DNA from: Pantoea sp.
GTDB taxonomy: Bacteria > Pseudomonadota > Gammaproteobacteria > Enterobacterales > Enterobacteriaceae
DNA: 64,000 nt
Direction: 5' to 3'
Assembly: GCF_028283705.1 (NCBI RefSeq)
Contig: NZ_JAPWKD010000015.1
Span: 1 to 64,000, forward strand
Shown here: positions 10,433-19,099 of the stretch, one piece after another
Position numbering within the stretch: the first letter of the stretch is position 1
Layout of the letters: each line of letters begins with the position of its first letter
Notes under the pieces: generated by a model
The model's database searches: none
What the model saw: only the letters and a program-made list of their open reading frames with translations
What the model was told of the DNA's origin: nothing
Program-made: the position numbers and the translations under genes

Positions 10433-10798
10433 ATGCGTCAATGGCTGAGCGGCCTGTTATTGCTGACCCTTGCGGGCTGCAGCAGTGACAAGCCGATGAT
10501 CAATACTTCGCAGTCGCTGGTGATGGAAGCGTCGGTGCTGTCCGCAGGCATTATTACCGATGAGCCAACCCTGGCCTCGCGTGATGGGCAGTTGCGAGCG
10601 TCGAGCGTGCTCTATAATCAACGCGAAACGCCGGTTACCCTGCATTATCGTTATTACTGGTATGACGACAAGGGGCTGGAAATCACCCCGCGCGAACCGG
10701 CGCAAACGCTGACGGTACCCGCGCATGGCAGCATTGAAGCGGCTTCGCAAATCGGTAATCCGACCGCCAGCAAGGTGCGTCTCTATCTTTATCTCTGA
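10433..10798 (+). CDS. ycfL: YcfL-family lipoprotein
   Basis: This 121-residue predicted lipoprotein of unknown function belongs to the YcfL family. The start MRQWLSG at 10433 is followed by a hydrophobic stretch and the lipobox LTLAGC, so the mature N-terminus would be a lipidated Cys. An upstream in-frame ATG at 10391 lies inside hinT and would spoil the signal sequence. The body is a beta-rich periplasmic domain (VTLHYRYYWYDDKGLE). It always sits between hinT and lpoB in enterobacteria. Its stop overlaps the ribosome binding site of lpoB. Confidence 0.88.
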   Translation: MRQWLSGLLLLTLAGCSSDKPMINTSQSLVMEASVLSAGIITDEPTLASRDGQLRASSVLYNQRETPVTLHYRYYWYDDKGLEITPREPAQTLTVPAHGSIEAASQIGNPTASKVRLYLYL

Positions 10799-10808
10799 GG
10801 AGTAATCC

Positions 10809-11405
10809 GTGATTCGCAGTTTACAACGTTCCAGCGCGCTGTTATTTGCGCTGATGCTGACCGGCTGTGTGATAAAACAGCAAACCCCGGCCCCGGTGGA
10901 ACCCACCACACCGACCACGCCGACCCAACCTGTTCCGCCGCCGACGCCGCCGCAACAGCCACCGCAAACCGTGCCACAGCCGCCGAAGTTGAAAACCATC
11001 AACTGGAACGCCAGTGTGCAGCCGTTGATTGCCAATATGGTGCAATCGGCCGGGGTGAATCCGGGTAGTGTGCTGCTGGTGGATCGGATGAAAAATAACA
11101 CCAATGGTTCGCTGCAATCTGACAACGCCACCGATGCGATCCAGAATGCCCTGGCGAATAACGGCAAATTCACGCTGGTGACGCCGCAACAGCTGACTCA
11201 GGCGAAGCAGGCGCTGGGTTTGTCGGCTGACGATAGCCTGAACTCACGCAGCAAGGCGATGGGCCTGGCGCGCAACGTCAATGCGCAATACGTGTTGTAC
11301 AGCACCGCGCAGGGCGATGTGAAAACGCCGACGATTCAGATGCTGCTGATGCTGGTGCAGACCGGCGAAATTATCTGGTCAGGTAACGGTGTCGCACAAC
11401 CCTGA
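10809..11405 (+). CDS. lpoB: Outer-membrane lipoprotein activator of PBP1B
   Basis: LpoB reaches from the outer membrane through the periplasm to activate the peptidoglycan synthase PBP1B. The start is GTG 10809 with GAGGAG just before it. The 198-residue product has a signal peptide, lipobox LMLTGC, a Pro/Thr/Gln-rich linker at about residues 28-58, and the globular domain with GSVLLVDRMKNNTNGSL and LVQTGEIIWSGNG. E. coli LpoB is 213 residues, and the shorter total length comes mainly from the linker. The last 17 bases overlap thiK. Confidence 0.94.
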   Translation: MIRSLQRSSALLFALMLTGCVIKQQTPAPVEPTTPTTPTQPVPPPTPPQQPPQTVPQPPKLKTINWNASVQPLIANMVQSAGVNPGSVLLVDRMKNNTNGSLQSDNATDAIQNALANNGKFTLVTPQQLTQAKQALGLSADDSLNSRSKAMGLARNVNAQYVLYSTAQGDVKTPTIQMLLMLVQTGEIIWSGNGVAQP

Positions 11406-12207
11406 TCCACAGCTGCAATATCTGATTCAGCAACAATGGCCGACGGCGCAAGCTGCCGGTCATTTTTTCACGCTGCCGGGGCTAAGCGGACAGAGTGCGC
11501 GTATCACCAGCGAGCAGGGGACGTTACTGGCGCGACGTGCACCACAGGCAGTGATTCCGTTTGTTGAGCGTCAGCGTGAATACCGTCTGCTGCAAAAGTT
11601 ACAGGTTTCGCAGCTGGCTCCGCGTCCCTTTGGCTGGCGCGATCCCTGGCTGTTGCTGGAGTGGCTGCCGGGTGAGATGCTGCCGGTATCCGCCTTCAGC
11701 CAGCAGCGGGCGGCGGTGGTGGCGTTGCTGCAACGTCTGCACCAGCAACCGCTGACCGGGTACCGTCTGACCCTGACGCCGCTGTTACAACGTTACTGGC
11801 AGCTGTGCCAGCACAAACACTGGCGTTGGCAGCGTCGTTTGCAGCACCTGATGGCGGTGGGTGAGCCGCATCCGTTGCGCCTCGCGCCGATTCATATGGA
11901 TGTCCACGCGGGCAATCTGATTGTCACCACGGACGGGCTGCGCCTGATTGACTGGGAATATGCGGCGGATGGCGATGTGGCGCTGGAACTGGCGGCCATT
12001 TGCGCGGTCGATCCTCACCAGCAGACAGAATGGGTCGCGGCCTATGCCCAGACCATGCAACTGGCACCAGCCCGGTTGCAGCAGCAAATTCGTCGCTGGC
12101 AACCCTGGCTGCACCTGTTGATGGCCAGCTGGTATCAACTGCGTGCCGAGCAGACCCAGGATGAAACTTTACAGCAACTGGCTCGCGCCAGCTGGCAAGA
12201 CCTTTAA
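11389..12207 (+). CDS. thiK: Thiamine kinase
   Basis: ThiK phosphorylates salvaged thiamine to thiamine monophosphate. It is a choline-kinase-like fold protein with the catalytic motif HMDVHAGNLI and the DFG-like LIDWEYA, both in the C-terminal half. The 272-residue frame starts at GTG 11389 inside the lpoB 3' end, which suggests translational coupling. Many Gln and His residues give a biased composition but no truncation. Position between lpoB and nagZ matches E. coli ycfN. Confidence 0.9.
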   Translation: MSHNPDPQLQYLIQQQWPTAQAAGHFFTLPGLSGQSARITSEQGTLLARRAPQAVIPFVERQREYRLLQKLQVSQLAPRPFGWRDPWLLLEWLPGEMLPVSAFSQQRAAVVALLQRLHQQPLTGYRLTLTPLLQRYWQLCQHKHWRWQRRLQHLMAVGEPHPLRLAPIHMDVHAGNLIVTTDGLRLIDWEYAADGDVALELAAICAVDPHQQTEWVAAYAQTMQLAPARLQQQIRRWQPWLHLLMASWYQLRAEQTQDETLQQLARASWQDL

Positions 12208-12243
12208 TATCGCGCGCTTCATTCGCGCTACAGGATTGATGTT

Positions 12244-13287
12244 ATGACGATGAATACACCCGGACCGCTGATGCTGGATGTCGAGAGCTATGAACTCGAT
12301 GCCGAAGAACGGGAAATTCTGCAACATCCGCTGGTTGGCGGCCTGATTCTGTTTGCCCGTAACTACCATGATCCGGCACAGCTGGCTGAGCTGGTGCGCC
12401 AGATTCGCGCGGCATCCCATACCCGGCTGGTGGTGGCAGTGGATCAGGAAGGGGGGCGTGTACAGCGTTTTCGTGATGGCTTCACCACCTTACCGGCGAT
12501 GCAATCTTTTGCTGCGCTGCACGAGCTGCCCGCCGCCGGTGAACTGGCGCAGCAGGCAGGCTGGCAAATGGCGGCCGAGATGATTGCGATGGATATCGAC
12601 ATCAGTTTTGCGCCGGTGCTGGACATTGGGCATATCAGCGCAGCCATCGGCGATCGTTCTTTCCATAACGATCCGGCGATTGCTTTGCAGGTCGCACGGC
12701 GCTTTATCGCCGGGATGCACGAAGCGGGCATGAAAACCACCGGCAAACATTTCCCCGGCCATGGCGCGGTGAGTGCCGATTCGCACAAAGAGACACCGCG
12801 CGACCCGCGCGATGCCGCGACTCTGCGTCAGCATGATATGGCGATCTTCCAGCAACTGATTGACGAGCGCGCGTTGGATGCAGTGATGCCTGCCCACGTT
12901 ATCTATACTCAGGTGGATCCACTGCCTGCCAGCGGCTCACCCTACTGGCTGAAAACGGTATTGCGTAACGAACTGGGTTTTGACGGGGTGATTTTCTCCG
13001 ACGATCTGTCGATGGAAGGTGCTGCGGTGATGGGTAGCTATGCCGAGCGCGCGCAGCAGTCTCTAAATGCCGGATGCGATATGATTCTGGTGTGTAATCA
13101 CCGCCAGGGTGCCATCAGTGTGCTGGATAATTTGACCCCGATCGGGGCGACGCGGGTGGCACAGTTATACCATCAGGGACGATTCACGCGTCAAAGCCTG
13201 CAGGAAAGTACCCGCTGGCAGCAGAATCAGCGCCAGCTGAGCGAGCTGCAAAGCCGCTGGCTGGCACATAAAGCGTCGGGCAGATAA
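12244..13287 (+). CDS. nagZ: Beta-N-acetylglucosaminidase (GH3)
   Basis: NagZ removes N-acetylglucosamine from anhydromuropeptides in cytoplasmic cell-wall recycling, producing the ligands that feed AmpC regulation in many species. The 347-residue protein has the GH3 signature [14 protein letters not shown], with the Asp/His catalytic pair on that loop, and the nucleophile Asp in [10 protein letters not shown]. It begins [21 protein letters not shown], a few residues longer than E. coli. It lies in the hinT-to-ycfP group, 39 bases before ycfP. Confidence 0.96.
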   Translation: MTMNTPGPLMLDVESYELDAEEREILQHPLVGGLILFARNYHDPAQLAELVRQIRAASHTRLVVAVDQEGGRVQRFRDGFTTLPAMQSFAALHELPAAGELAQQAGWQMAAEMIAMDIDISFAPVLDIGHISAAIGDRSFHNDPAIALQVARRFIAGMHEAGMKTTGKHFPGHGAVSADSHKETPRDPRDAATLRQHDMAIFQQLIDERALDAVMPAHVIYTQVDPLPASGSPYWLKTVLRNELGFDGVIFSDDLSMEGAAVMGSYAERAQQSLNAGCDMILVCNHRQGAISVLDNLTPIGATRVAQLYHQGRFTRQSLQESTRWQQNQRQLSELQSRWLAHKASGR

Positions 13288-13325
13288 CGCCACTGCCCGG
13301 AACGTTCACCACGCTGAGGATAATC

Positions 13326-13868
13326 ATGATCATCTATTTGCACGGTTTTGATTCAAGCAGTCCGGGCAACCATGAAAAGGTGCTGCAACTGCAGTTTATT
13401 GACCCGGACGTCAGGCTGATCAGTTACAGCACGCTCCACCCGAAGCATGATATGCAGTTTCTGCTGAAGGAGTCTGACAAGTTGTTGCAGCAGGCTGCCG
13501 ATCCGCGACCGCTGATTTGTGGTGTCGGGCTGGGTGGCTACTGGGCCGAGCGCATCGGTTTTCTCTGTGGTATCCGCCAGGTGATCCTCAATCCCAACCT
13601 GTTTCCCGAAGAAAACATGGAGGGCAAAATTGATCGCCCGGAAGAGTATGTTGATATCGCCACCAAATGCGTGAGTAACTTCCGCGAAAAGAACCGCGAC
13701 CATTGCCTGACGATTCTGTCACGCCACGATGAAGCGCTGGATAATCAACGCAGCGCCGCAGCGTTGCACCATTTCTATGAAATTGTCTGGGATGAAGAGG
13801 CCAGCCATAAATTCAGGAATATCGCACCGCATCTTCAGCGGATCAAAGCCTTCAAAACATTGGGTTAA
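13326..13868 (+). CDS. ycfP: UPF0227 esterase-like protein YcfP
   Basis: This 180-residue alpha/beta-hydrolase-like protein matches E. coli YcfP (also 180). It opens [18 protein letters not shown], and the nucleophile-elbow equivalent is [10 protein letters not shown], where the usual Ser is replaced, so enzymatic activity is uncertain. A weak ribosome binding site (GAGGATAATC) precedes ATG 13326. It closes the operon and is followed by a GC-rich hairpin. Confidence 0.9.
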   Translation: MIIYLHGFDSSSPGNHEKVLQLQFIDPDVRLISYSTLHPKHDMQFLLKESDKLLQQAADPRPLICGVGLGGYWAERIGFLCGIRQVILNPNLFPEENMEGKIDRPEEYVDIATKCVSNFREKNRDHCLTILSRHDEALDNQRSAAALHHFYEIVWDEEASHKFRNIAPHLQRIKAFKTLG

Positions 13869-13875
13869 TCCTGCC

Positions 13876-13896
13876 TGCGCCGCGCTCTGCGGCGCA
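13876..13896 (+). terminator. Hairpin after ycfP
   Basis: TGCGCCGC and GCGGCGCA form an 8-bp stem with a 5-nt loop directly after the ycfP stop. The T tract is poor, so termination may be partial. Confidence 0.55.
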
Positions 13897-13932
13897 ATGT
13901 TTATGTAACATTCTGATAATGCCGCTGAAAGA

Positions 13933-13946
13933 TTGATGTACATCAA
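13933..13946. promoter_or_regulatory. FNR box upstream of ndh
   Basis: TTGATGTACATCAA is a perfect match to the FNR consensus TTGAT-N4-ATCAA, 135 bases before the ndh start codon. In E. coli FNR represses ndh when oxygen is absent, so the same control is expected. Confidence 0.75.
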
Positions 13947-14080
13947 TTTTGTTGTGATATCCCGATCCCGCCATGATATTCTGCCCCCAGCTCGCGATTT
14001 AACTTCGCCAACCCTATGTTTATTAAGGTTTTTAGTAACCATTAATTAACTTTTGGTTTACAACTTTGAGGGGGTCTTTG

Positions 14081-15385
14081 TTGACTACATCTATGAAAAA
14101 AATCGTTATTGTCGGCGGTGGTGCCGGCGGCTTAGAGCTGGCCACCCAGCTCGGACATAAGCTGGGCCGGAAAAAGAAAGCCGAGATTATTCTGGTTGAT
14201 CGTAACCACAGCCATTTGTGGAAACCGCTGCTGCATGAAGTTGCCACCGGATCGATGGACGAAGGAATTGATGCGCTCAGCTATCTGGCGCATGCGCGTA
14301 ACCACGGTTTCCAGTTCCAGCTGGGTTCACTGACCCAGATTAACCGCGATAACAAAACCATCGGGCTGGCCGAAATTCTCGACCCCGAAGGTGAAGTGTT
14401 GGTCCCGCAGCGTGAGCTGGCGTATGACACGCTGGTGATGGCGCTGGGCAGCACCTCGAATGATTTCGGTACGCCGGGCGTGAAAGATCACTGCATTTTC
14501 CTCGATAACCCGCACCAGGCACGTCGTTTCCACAATGAAATGCTGAATCTGTTCCTGAAATTCTCGGCCAGCGAAGGCCGTCTGGATAAAGTGAACATCG
14601 CGATTGTTGGTGGTGGCGCGACCGGCGTTGAACTGTCGGCGGAGCTGCACAACGCGGTGAAACAGCTGCATAGCTACGGTTACAAAGGGCTGGATAACTC
14701 GGCGCTGAACGTGACGCTGGTGGAAGCGGGCGAGCGTATTCTGCCTGCGTTGCCGCCGCGTATCTCGGCAGCGGCGCATCATGAACTGACCAAACTTGGT
14801 GTCCGCGTGTTAACGCAGACCATGGTGACCAGTGCCGATGCTAACGGCCTGAATACCAAAGGTGGCGAATTTATTGCCGCCGATTTGATGGTGTGGGCAG
14901 CGGGTATCAAAGCACCAGACTTTATGAAAGAGATTGGCGGGCTGGAAACCAACCGTATCAATCAGCTGGTGGTGAAAGATACGCTGCAAACCTCGCGTGA
15001 TGAGGACATCTATGCCATCGGTGACTGCGCTTCCTGCGCACTGCCGTCCGGTGGCTTCGTACCACCGCGTGCGCAATCGGCACATCAGATGGCGTCACTG
15101 GCGCTGGAAAATATCCTTGCCCAAATGAAAGGCAAGCCGCTGAAGGCCTATGTCTACAAAGATCATGGTTCACTGGTGTCGCTGTCGCGCTTCAGTACTG
15201 TCGGCAGCCTGATGGGTAACCTGATGCGTGGATCAATGATGGTGGAAGGGCGTATTGCCCGTTTCGTCTACATTTCCCTGTATCGTATGCACCAGATTGC
15301 GCTCCACGGTTATTTCAAAACCGGTCTGATGATGCTGGTGGGTAGCCTCAACCGCGTACTGCGCCCACGCCTCAAGCTGCACTGA
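14081..15385 (+). CDS. ndh: NADH dehydrogenase type II
   Basis: Ndh is the single-subunit, non-proton-pumping NADH:quinone oxidoreductase of the inner membrane. I place the start at TTG 14081 (TTG ACT ACA TCT ATG AAA), preceded by GAGGGGG. This gives 434 residues, exactly the E. coli length, and E. coli ndh also uses TTG. Visible features are the FAD dinucleotide fold [10 protein letters not shown] at the N-terminus, the NADH fold [18 protein letters not shown] near residue 180, the motif [10 protein letters not shown], and an amphipathic C-terminus ([13 protein letters not shown]). A perfect FNR box lies upstream. Confidence 0.97.
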   Translation: MTTSMKKIVIVGGGAGGLELATQLGHKLGRKKKAEIILVDRNHSHLWKPLLHEVATGSMDEGIDALSYLAHARNHGFQFQLGSLTQINRDNKTIGLAEILDPEGEVLVPQRELAYDTLVMALGSTSNDFGTPGVKDHCIFLDNPHQARRFHNEMLNLFLKFSASEGRLDKVNIAIVGGGATGVELSAELHNAVKQLHSYGYKGLDNSALNVTLVEAGERILPALPPRISAAAHHELTKLGVRVLTQTMVTSADANGLNTKGGEFIAADLMVWAAGIKAPDFMKEIGGLETNRINQLVVKDTLQTSRDEDIYAIGDCASCALPSGGFVPPRAQSAHQMASLALENILAQMKGKPLKAYVYKDHGSLVSLSRFSTVGSLMGNLMRGSMMVEGRIARFVYISLYRMHQIALHGYFKTGLMMLVGSLNRVLRPRLKLH

Positions 15386-15392
15386 TGTATTC

Positions 15393-15412
15393 CGGGCGGC
15401 GTTTGCCGCCCG
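15393..15412 (+). terminator. Hairpin after ndh
   Basis: CGGGCGGC and GCCGCCCG pair around a GTTT loop eight bases after the ndh stop. There is no T tract. The next 270 bases up to ycfJ show no further convincing element. Confidence 0.5.
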
Positions 15413-15681
15413 ATCCTCGCTGTATCCACCTTAACCTATTGAAAAACATAAGCCTGTCTGATGGAAGAGGGCGGTTCCCGCTGCTCTCAGAACTCTCTGA
15501 AAAGCTGGCCCTGGCGGCTTTGCGCTGCGTTTCCTCCATTAATCTGATGTTGCAAAATCGGGCCATCTGTAAAACTTATCTCAACAGACACGGCGCGTCG
15601 CGCACGCCGGTTATGTCCCAGCTGCACAGGATGCTGTGCGCGGCAGGATTGCGCGGTAACAACTTTCAGGAGGACATTCCT

Positions 15682-16224
15682 GTGAACAAATCAATGTTAG
15701 CGGGTATCGGTATCGGCGTAGCGGCGGCCTTAGGTGTTGCTGCTGTTGCCAGCATGGATGTCTTTGACCGTGGCCCGCAATATGCTCAGGTGCTCTCAGC
15801 GACACCGATCAAAGAGAGTATCAAGCAGCCGCGACAGGAATGTCGCAACGTGACCCTTACTCATCGTCGTCCGGTACAGGATGAGAACCGTCTGACCGGT
15901 TCGGTGCTGGGCGCGGTAGCGGGTGGTGTGCTGGGTCACCAGTTTGGTGGCGGACGTGGCCGCAGTGTGGCGACGGTGGCAGGCGCTCTGGCAGGGGGTT
16001 ACGCCGGTAACCAGGTGCAGGCAGGTATGCAGGATCGTGATACCTACACCACCACGGAACAGCGTTGTAAAACGGTGTATGACAAACAGGACAAAATGCT
16101 GGGTTATGATGTGACCTATAAAATAGGTGACCAGCAGGGCAAAATCCGTATGGAAAAAGACCCTGGCACCCGCATTCCGCTCGACCGTAATGGTCAGCTA
16201 ATCCTGAATTCGAATCAGGCCTGA
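15682..16224 (+). CDS. ycfJ: Glycine-zipper protein YcfJ
   Basis: This 180-residue envelope protein of unknown function matches E. coli YcfJ (179). The start is GTG 15682, preceded by CAGGAGGA, giving VNKSMLAGIGIGVAAALG; the much longer upstream frame has no support. Features are an N-terminal hydrophobic signal or anchor, a glycine-zipper 2TM segment (GSVLGAVAGGVLGHQFGGG and GALAGGYAGNQVQ) around residues 73-112, and a C-terminal domain (YTTTEQRCKTVYDK, GYDVTYKIGDQQGKIRM). A strong terminator follows. In E. coli bhsA-comR-ldtC come next; here the microcin cassette does. Confidence 0.92.
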   Translation: MNKSMLAGIGIGVAAALGVAAVASMDVFDRGPQYAQVLSATPIKESIKQPRQECRNVTLTHRRPVQDENRLTGSVLGAVAGGVLGHQFGGGRGRSVATVAGALAGGYAGNQVQAGMQDRDTYTTTEQRCKTVYDKQDKMLGYDVTYKIGDQQGKIRMEKDPGTRIPLDRNGQLILNSNQA

Positions 16225-16248
16225 TTGGGCAAAGACATTTCACAGCGT

Positions 16249-16275
16249 AAAGGCAGCCTTTAAGGCTGCCTTTTT
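16249..16275 (+). terminator. Rho-independent terminator after ycfJ
   Basis: AAAGGCAGCC and GGCTGCCTTT form a long stem over a short TTTAA loop and run directly into five T. It marks the left edge of the accessory microcin cassette. Confidence 0.9.
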
Positions 16276-16326
16276 CATATTCTTTTTCGCGTGATGGCGG
16301 GAATGCGTAAATATTATTGACGCTTT

Positions 16327-16467
16327 TTGTCAAATAATGGCTTAAAAAACAGATTGGTTTTTATCGACGTTCTGGTGCTATGGATGTTTTTATTGTCCTG
16401 GGTGGCGGCGGGGTTATTTTTAATATTTAATGGCGGGGTTTTATATATTTTTACGCCTCATCCCTGA
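16327..16467 (+). CDS. Possible very small membrane protein (immunity candidate)
   Basis: An open frame between the ycfJ terminator and the microcin gene could encode 46 residues from TTG 16327, or 27 from ATG 16384. It would begin with a short polar, basic segment (SNNGLKNR) and then one long hydrophobic stretch (LVFIDVLVLWMFLLSWVAAG and on). The stop lies in a small hairpin. No good ribosome binding site precedes either start, and T-rich DNA tends to give hydrophobic frames by chance. It is listed because the cassette has no other immunity gene and class II microcin immunity proteins are small membrane proteins. Convergent orientation would be unusual. Confidence 0.2.
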   Translation: MSNNGLKNRLVFIDVLVLWMFLLSWVAAGLFLIFNGGVLYIFTPHP

Positions 16468-16470
16468 GGC
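16455..16470. terminator. Short hairpin between cassette edge and microcin gene
   Basis: GCCTCA and TGAGGC pair around TCCC, 29 bases beyond the microcin stop codon on the minus strand. Neither side has a real T tract in the direction of transcription, so this is a weak terminator candidate. Confidence 0.35.
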
Positions 16471-16498
16471 TTTGACAGATAATTGATTTTATTATAAA

Positions 16499-16714
16499 TC
16501 AGATACCTGAATTATTGGTCAACCCGCTCAGGGTTGCGCCAAGACCACTAACCACTCCGCCAACGGTACTCAGGACAGAGCCAAGCAGGCCAGTAATTGT
16601 CGTGGTGAGGCCACCGATGGTGCCACTCACATCAGCGACGCCAGGAATAGAAAGTGCTCCTCCACTAACTTGTGAAATTTCCTGTTCAGATAGCTCACGC
16701 ATTGATTCGTTCAT
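16499..16714 (-). CDS. Double-glycine leader microcin-like precursor
   Basis: This 71-residue precursor starts at ATG 16714, preceded by TGGAG. Its leader MNESMRELSEQEISQVSGG fits the double-glycine consensus of class II microcins; from the second Met it has the same 15-residue length as the CvaC (colicin V) leader. Cleavage after GG would free a 52-residue peptide beginning ALSIPGVADVSG and ending LTNNSGI. That peptide has 12 Gly, 8 Thr, 7 Ser, no Cys, Lys or Arg, and a single charged residue (Asp9). It carries repeated small-residue spacing (GLLGSVLSTVGGVVSGLG) typical of membrane-inserting helices. The C39 exporter and adaptor genes follow upstream on the same strand. I recognise no named family member. 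A secreted signal peptide is the main alternative. Confidence 0.75.
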   Translation of the reverse strand: MNESMRELSEQEISQVSGGALSIPGVADVSGTIGGLTTTITGLLGSVLSTVGGVVSGLGATLSGLTNNSGI

Positions 16715-16972
16715 AGTCAGACTCCAGATTGTCAAAATGGTGGACTGGATAATAACGATCTTCAGGAATCGGCTTTCATATTTAAAAGCCTCATATTCAG
16801 GATAGACGGCATTCTCTGGATTAAAAGATGGTACTGAAAAAATAGTTGTTAAGGCATATAACTCTTTGCTGTGTTGATAAAAATAAATTTTAATTCAGGT
16901 CCAGCCGTTTCGATATAAGTGACACTGAGGAAACAACTATTCAGGGAAAAACTCAGAGATCACCTGAATAAT
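16715..16972. other. AT-rich spacer between microcin gene and exporter gene
   Basis: These 258 bases are AT-rich and contain no minus-strand open frame longer than 16 codons, so no same-strand immunity gene is present. A minus-strand promoter for the microcin gene probably lies here. A 22-codon plus-strand frame from ATG 16737 has no ribosome binding site. Confidence 0.5.
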
Positions 16973-19099
16973 TTATTTTCCTGCCGGCCAGGTTGCCATA
17001 TCAATCACCCGGTCTGCCGAGGCTATCGTGGATGGCCGATGGGCAATCATCACACGGGTAATATTCAACGCCCGGATGGCGGCATTTATTCGCGTCTCAT
17101 TATCCACATCGAGGTGGCTGGTGGCTTCATCGAGGAATAACACCTGAGGCCGACGATATAACGCGCGGGCAATCAGCAGTCTCTGCTTCTGTCCGCCGGA
17201 GAGGCTGCTGCCCAGTTCACTGATCAGCGTCTGATAGCCCATCGGCATCGCCAGAATATCATCATGGATTTGGCTGAGACTGGCGCAGGCTTTGATCCAC
17301 TCCTCGTCTGGCTGGGTATCAAACGCGCAGATATTTTCCGCTACGGACCCGGCCAGCAGCGTATCCTCCTGCAATACGCAGGCGATGCAGGCCTGCCAGT
17401 TCGCCACGCCACTGGTGCGGATATTGATGCCATTGACATAAATTTCCCCGGCGCTGGGTTTGAGCAGACCGGCCATCATTTTGAGAAGCGTGGTTTTCCC
17501 TCTGCCGGAAGGCCCCGTGATGGCCACGCACTCCCCGGCATCAATCGCCAGATTGACGTCGCTGAACAGCAGGGGACTGAAAGGATCATATTGAAAAGAC
17601 AGTCCTTTAACCGCGAGTGCAGCGGGTTCGCCGTGGCTGAGCAACGGATGAACGGGCTCGCCGACGGGGGTTTCCGGTTCGGCCAGCACAATATCCGCCA
17701 CGCGATCCTTATGCAATGACAGCATTCGTAACTGGAGCAACGTTTCCAGCAGGCTGGCGGTGCGGTCAGAAAATTGCCCGCGATAGGTACTGAACGCGAC
17801 AAACATCCCCAGCGTCATATCCCCGGCAATCACTGCGCTGGCCCCGAGCCACAACAAGGTAATTTGCTGCAACGTGGCGATCAGGTTGTTACCACCGGCA
17901 AACAGCATTTCATAGCGTGTTTTGCTTATCGTGGCATTGGCGTTTTCGATATTCAGATTAAGCCAGTGCTGCGCCCGGAGCGCAGGCAATCCCAGCGCCT
18001 TAATGGTGTGGATACCGTAAAGCGACTCCATAAAATGCGAGCCGGAACGGGCATTGCGAACGATCTGCTCCTCCGAGGCCTGCCGCCAGGCCCGATAGGT
18101 ACCCAGCCGGAACAGGCACCACAGCAGGGTGAAGGCCAGCACCACCCATAACAGGCTCCCGCCATACAGCAGCATCATAATCATCAATCCCACGGTCATG
18201 ATGCCGTCCATGATGCCGCTGACCACATTGCTGGTCAGGGTGGTTTGCAACGTCTCCAGCGAGGTGAAGCGAGACTGAACATCCCCCAGTTTGCGCTTTT
18301 CAAACCATTCGGTTGGCAGCGCCAGCAAATGGTCAAACAACCTCGCCTTGCCCTGCACACTGATCAGCGTGCTCATCACCAGCGATGTCCAGCCGCGCAG
18401 CGCACTGACGGCGGTACGGAACAGCACAAAAAACAACAGCCCCAGGCAAATCAGCGTCAGCAAGCCGGTATCACTGGCCGGAATGGCATGATCCAGCACC
18501 ATTTGCATACCGACGGGTAGCAGCAGGCTGGCGGATTCCACCAGCATGGAGAAGCAAAACAGTTTGATGAGGGTGGTGCTCAGGCCGGCAATGCGTCCGG
18601 TCAGCGACCAGAGGGAAAGACGGGGGCGGGGTGGTGCGCCTTGTGGTACATCCCCTGTCGGCCAGAGTTCCAGCGCCACACCGGTAAAATGCAGAGAGAC
18701 CTCCTGCATGCCGAGGACGCGATGACCGGCTGCCGGATCGTGAATCACCACGCGATTACGACGCACCGCTACCAGTACCACAAAATGGTTGAGGTCCCAG
18801 TGCAGAATACAGGGCAGCTTGAGCGCACGGAGATTATCCATTTCCAGACGCAACGCGCGTGATTTCATACCGGCGACTGCCGCGGTGTCGATCACCGTAC
18901 GCAGAGTGGCCCCCCGCGAGGAGATGCCCGAGTGCTGACGTAACAAGCGCAGGTCTGCGGGCAATCGATACCAGCGAGCGATCATTGCCAGGCAGGCCAG
19001 GCCGCATTCAGCGGCTTCCGTTTGCAGGATCACCGGCATGCGACGACGCAGGCTGATATGCAGACGGGAGAACAGCTCCTTCATTTCACCGTTGGTCAC
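16973..19099 (-). CDS. C39-peptidase ABC exporter of the CvaB type
   Basis: This 708-residue bacteriocin exporter both cleaves double-glycine leaders and exports the peptide. Domains in order: C39 peptidase with catalytic Cys32 (QTEAAECGLACL), His105 (NHFVVL) and Asp121 (HDPAAG); six-helix membrane domain at about residues 165-450; nucleotide-binding domain with Walker A GPSGRGKTTLLK, signature LSGGQKQRLLIARAL and Walker B VLFLDEATSHLD. All key residues are present, so it should work. The start is GTG 19099, or ATG 19084. It overlaps the adaptor gene's 3' end by 14 bases. Function in inner-membrane export with a TolC-type channel is known for the family; the cargo is inferred from the adjacent precursor. 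Confidence 0.93.
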   Translation of the reverse strand: MTNGEMKELFSRLHISLRRRMPVILQTEAAECGLACLAMIARWYRLPADLRLLRQHSGISSRGATLRTVIDTAAVAGMKSRALRLEMDNLRALKLPCILHWDLNHFVVLVAVRRNRVVIHDPAAGHRVLGMQEVSLHFTGVALELWPTGDVPQGAPPRPRLSLWSLTGRIAGLSTTLIKLFCFSMLVESASLLLPVGMQMVLDHAIPASDTGLLTLICLGLLFFVLFRTAVSALRGWTSLVMSTLISVQGKARLFDHLLALPTEWFEKRKLGDVQSRFTSLETLQTTLTSNVVSGIMDGIMTVGLMIMMLLYGGSLLWVVLAFTLLWCLFRLGTYRAWRQASEEQIVRNARSGSHFMESLYGIHTIKALGLPALRAQHWLNLNIENANATISKTRYEMLFAGGNNLIATLQQITLLWLGASAVIAGDMTLGMFVAFSTYRGQFSDRTASLLETLLQLRMLSLHKDRVADIVLAEPETPVGEPVHPLLSHGEPAALAVKGLSFQYDPFSPLLFSDVNLAIDAGECVAITGPSGRGKTTLLKMMAGLLKPSAGEIYVNGINIRTSGVANWQACIACVLQEDTLLAGSVAENICAFDTQPDEEWIKACASLSQIHDDILAMPMGYQTLISELGSSLSGGQKQRLLIARALYRRPQVLFLDEATSHLDVDNETRINAAIRALNITRVMIAHRPSTIASADRVIDMATWPAGK

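Noticed and set aside
15385..15681. 99-codon in-frame extension upstream of ycfJ
   Set aside because: The GTG at 15682 has a strong ribosome binding site and matches the known protein length; the extension crosses the post-ndh hairpin.
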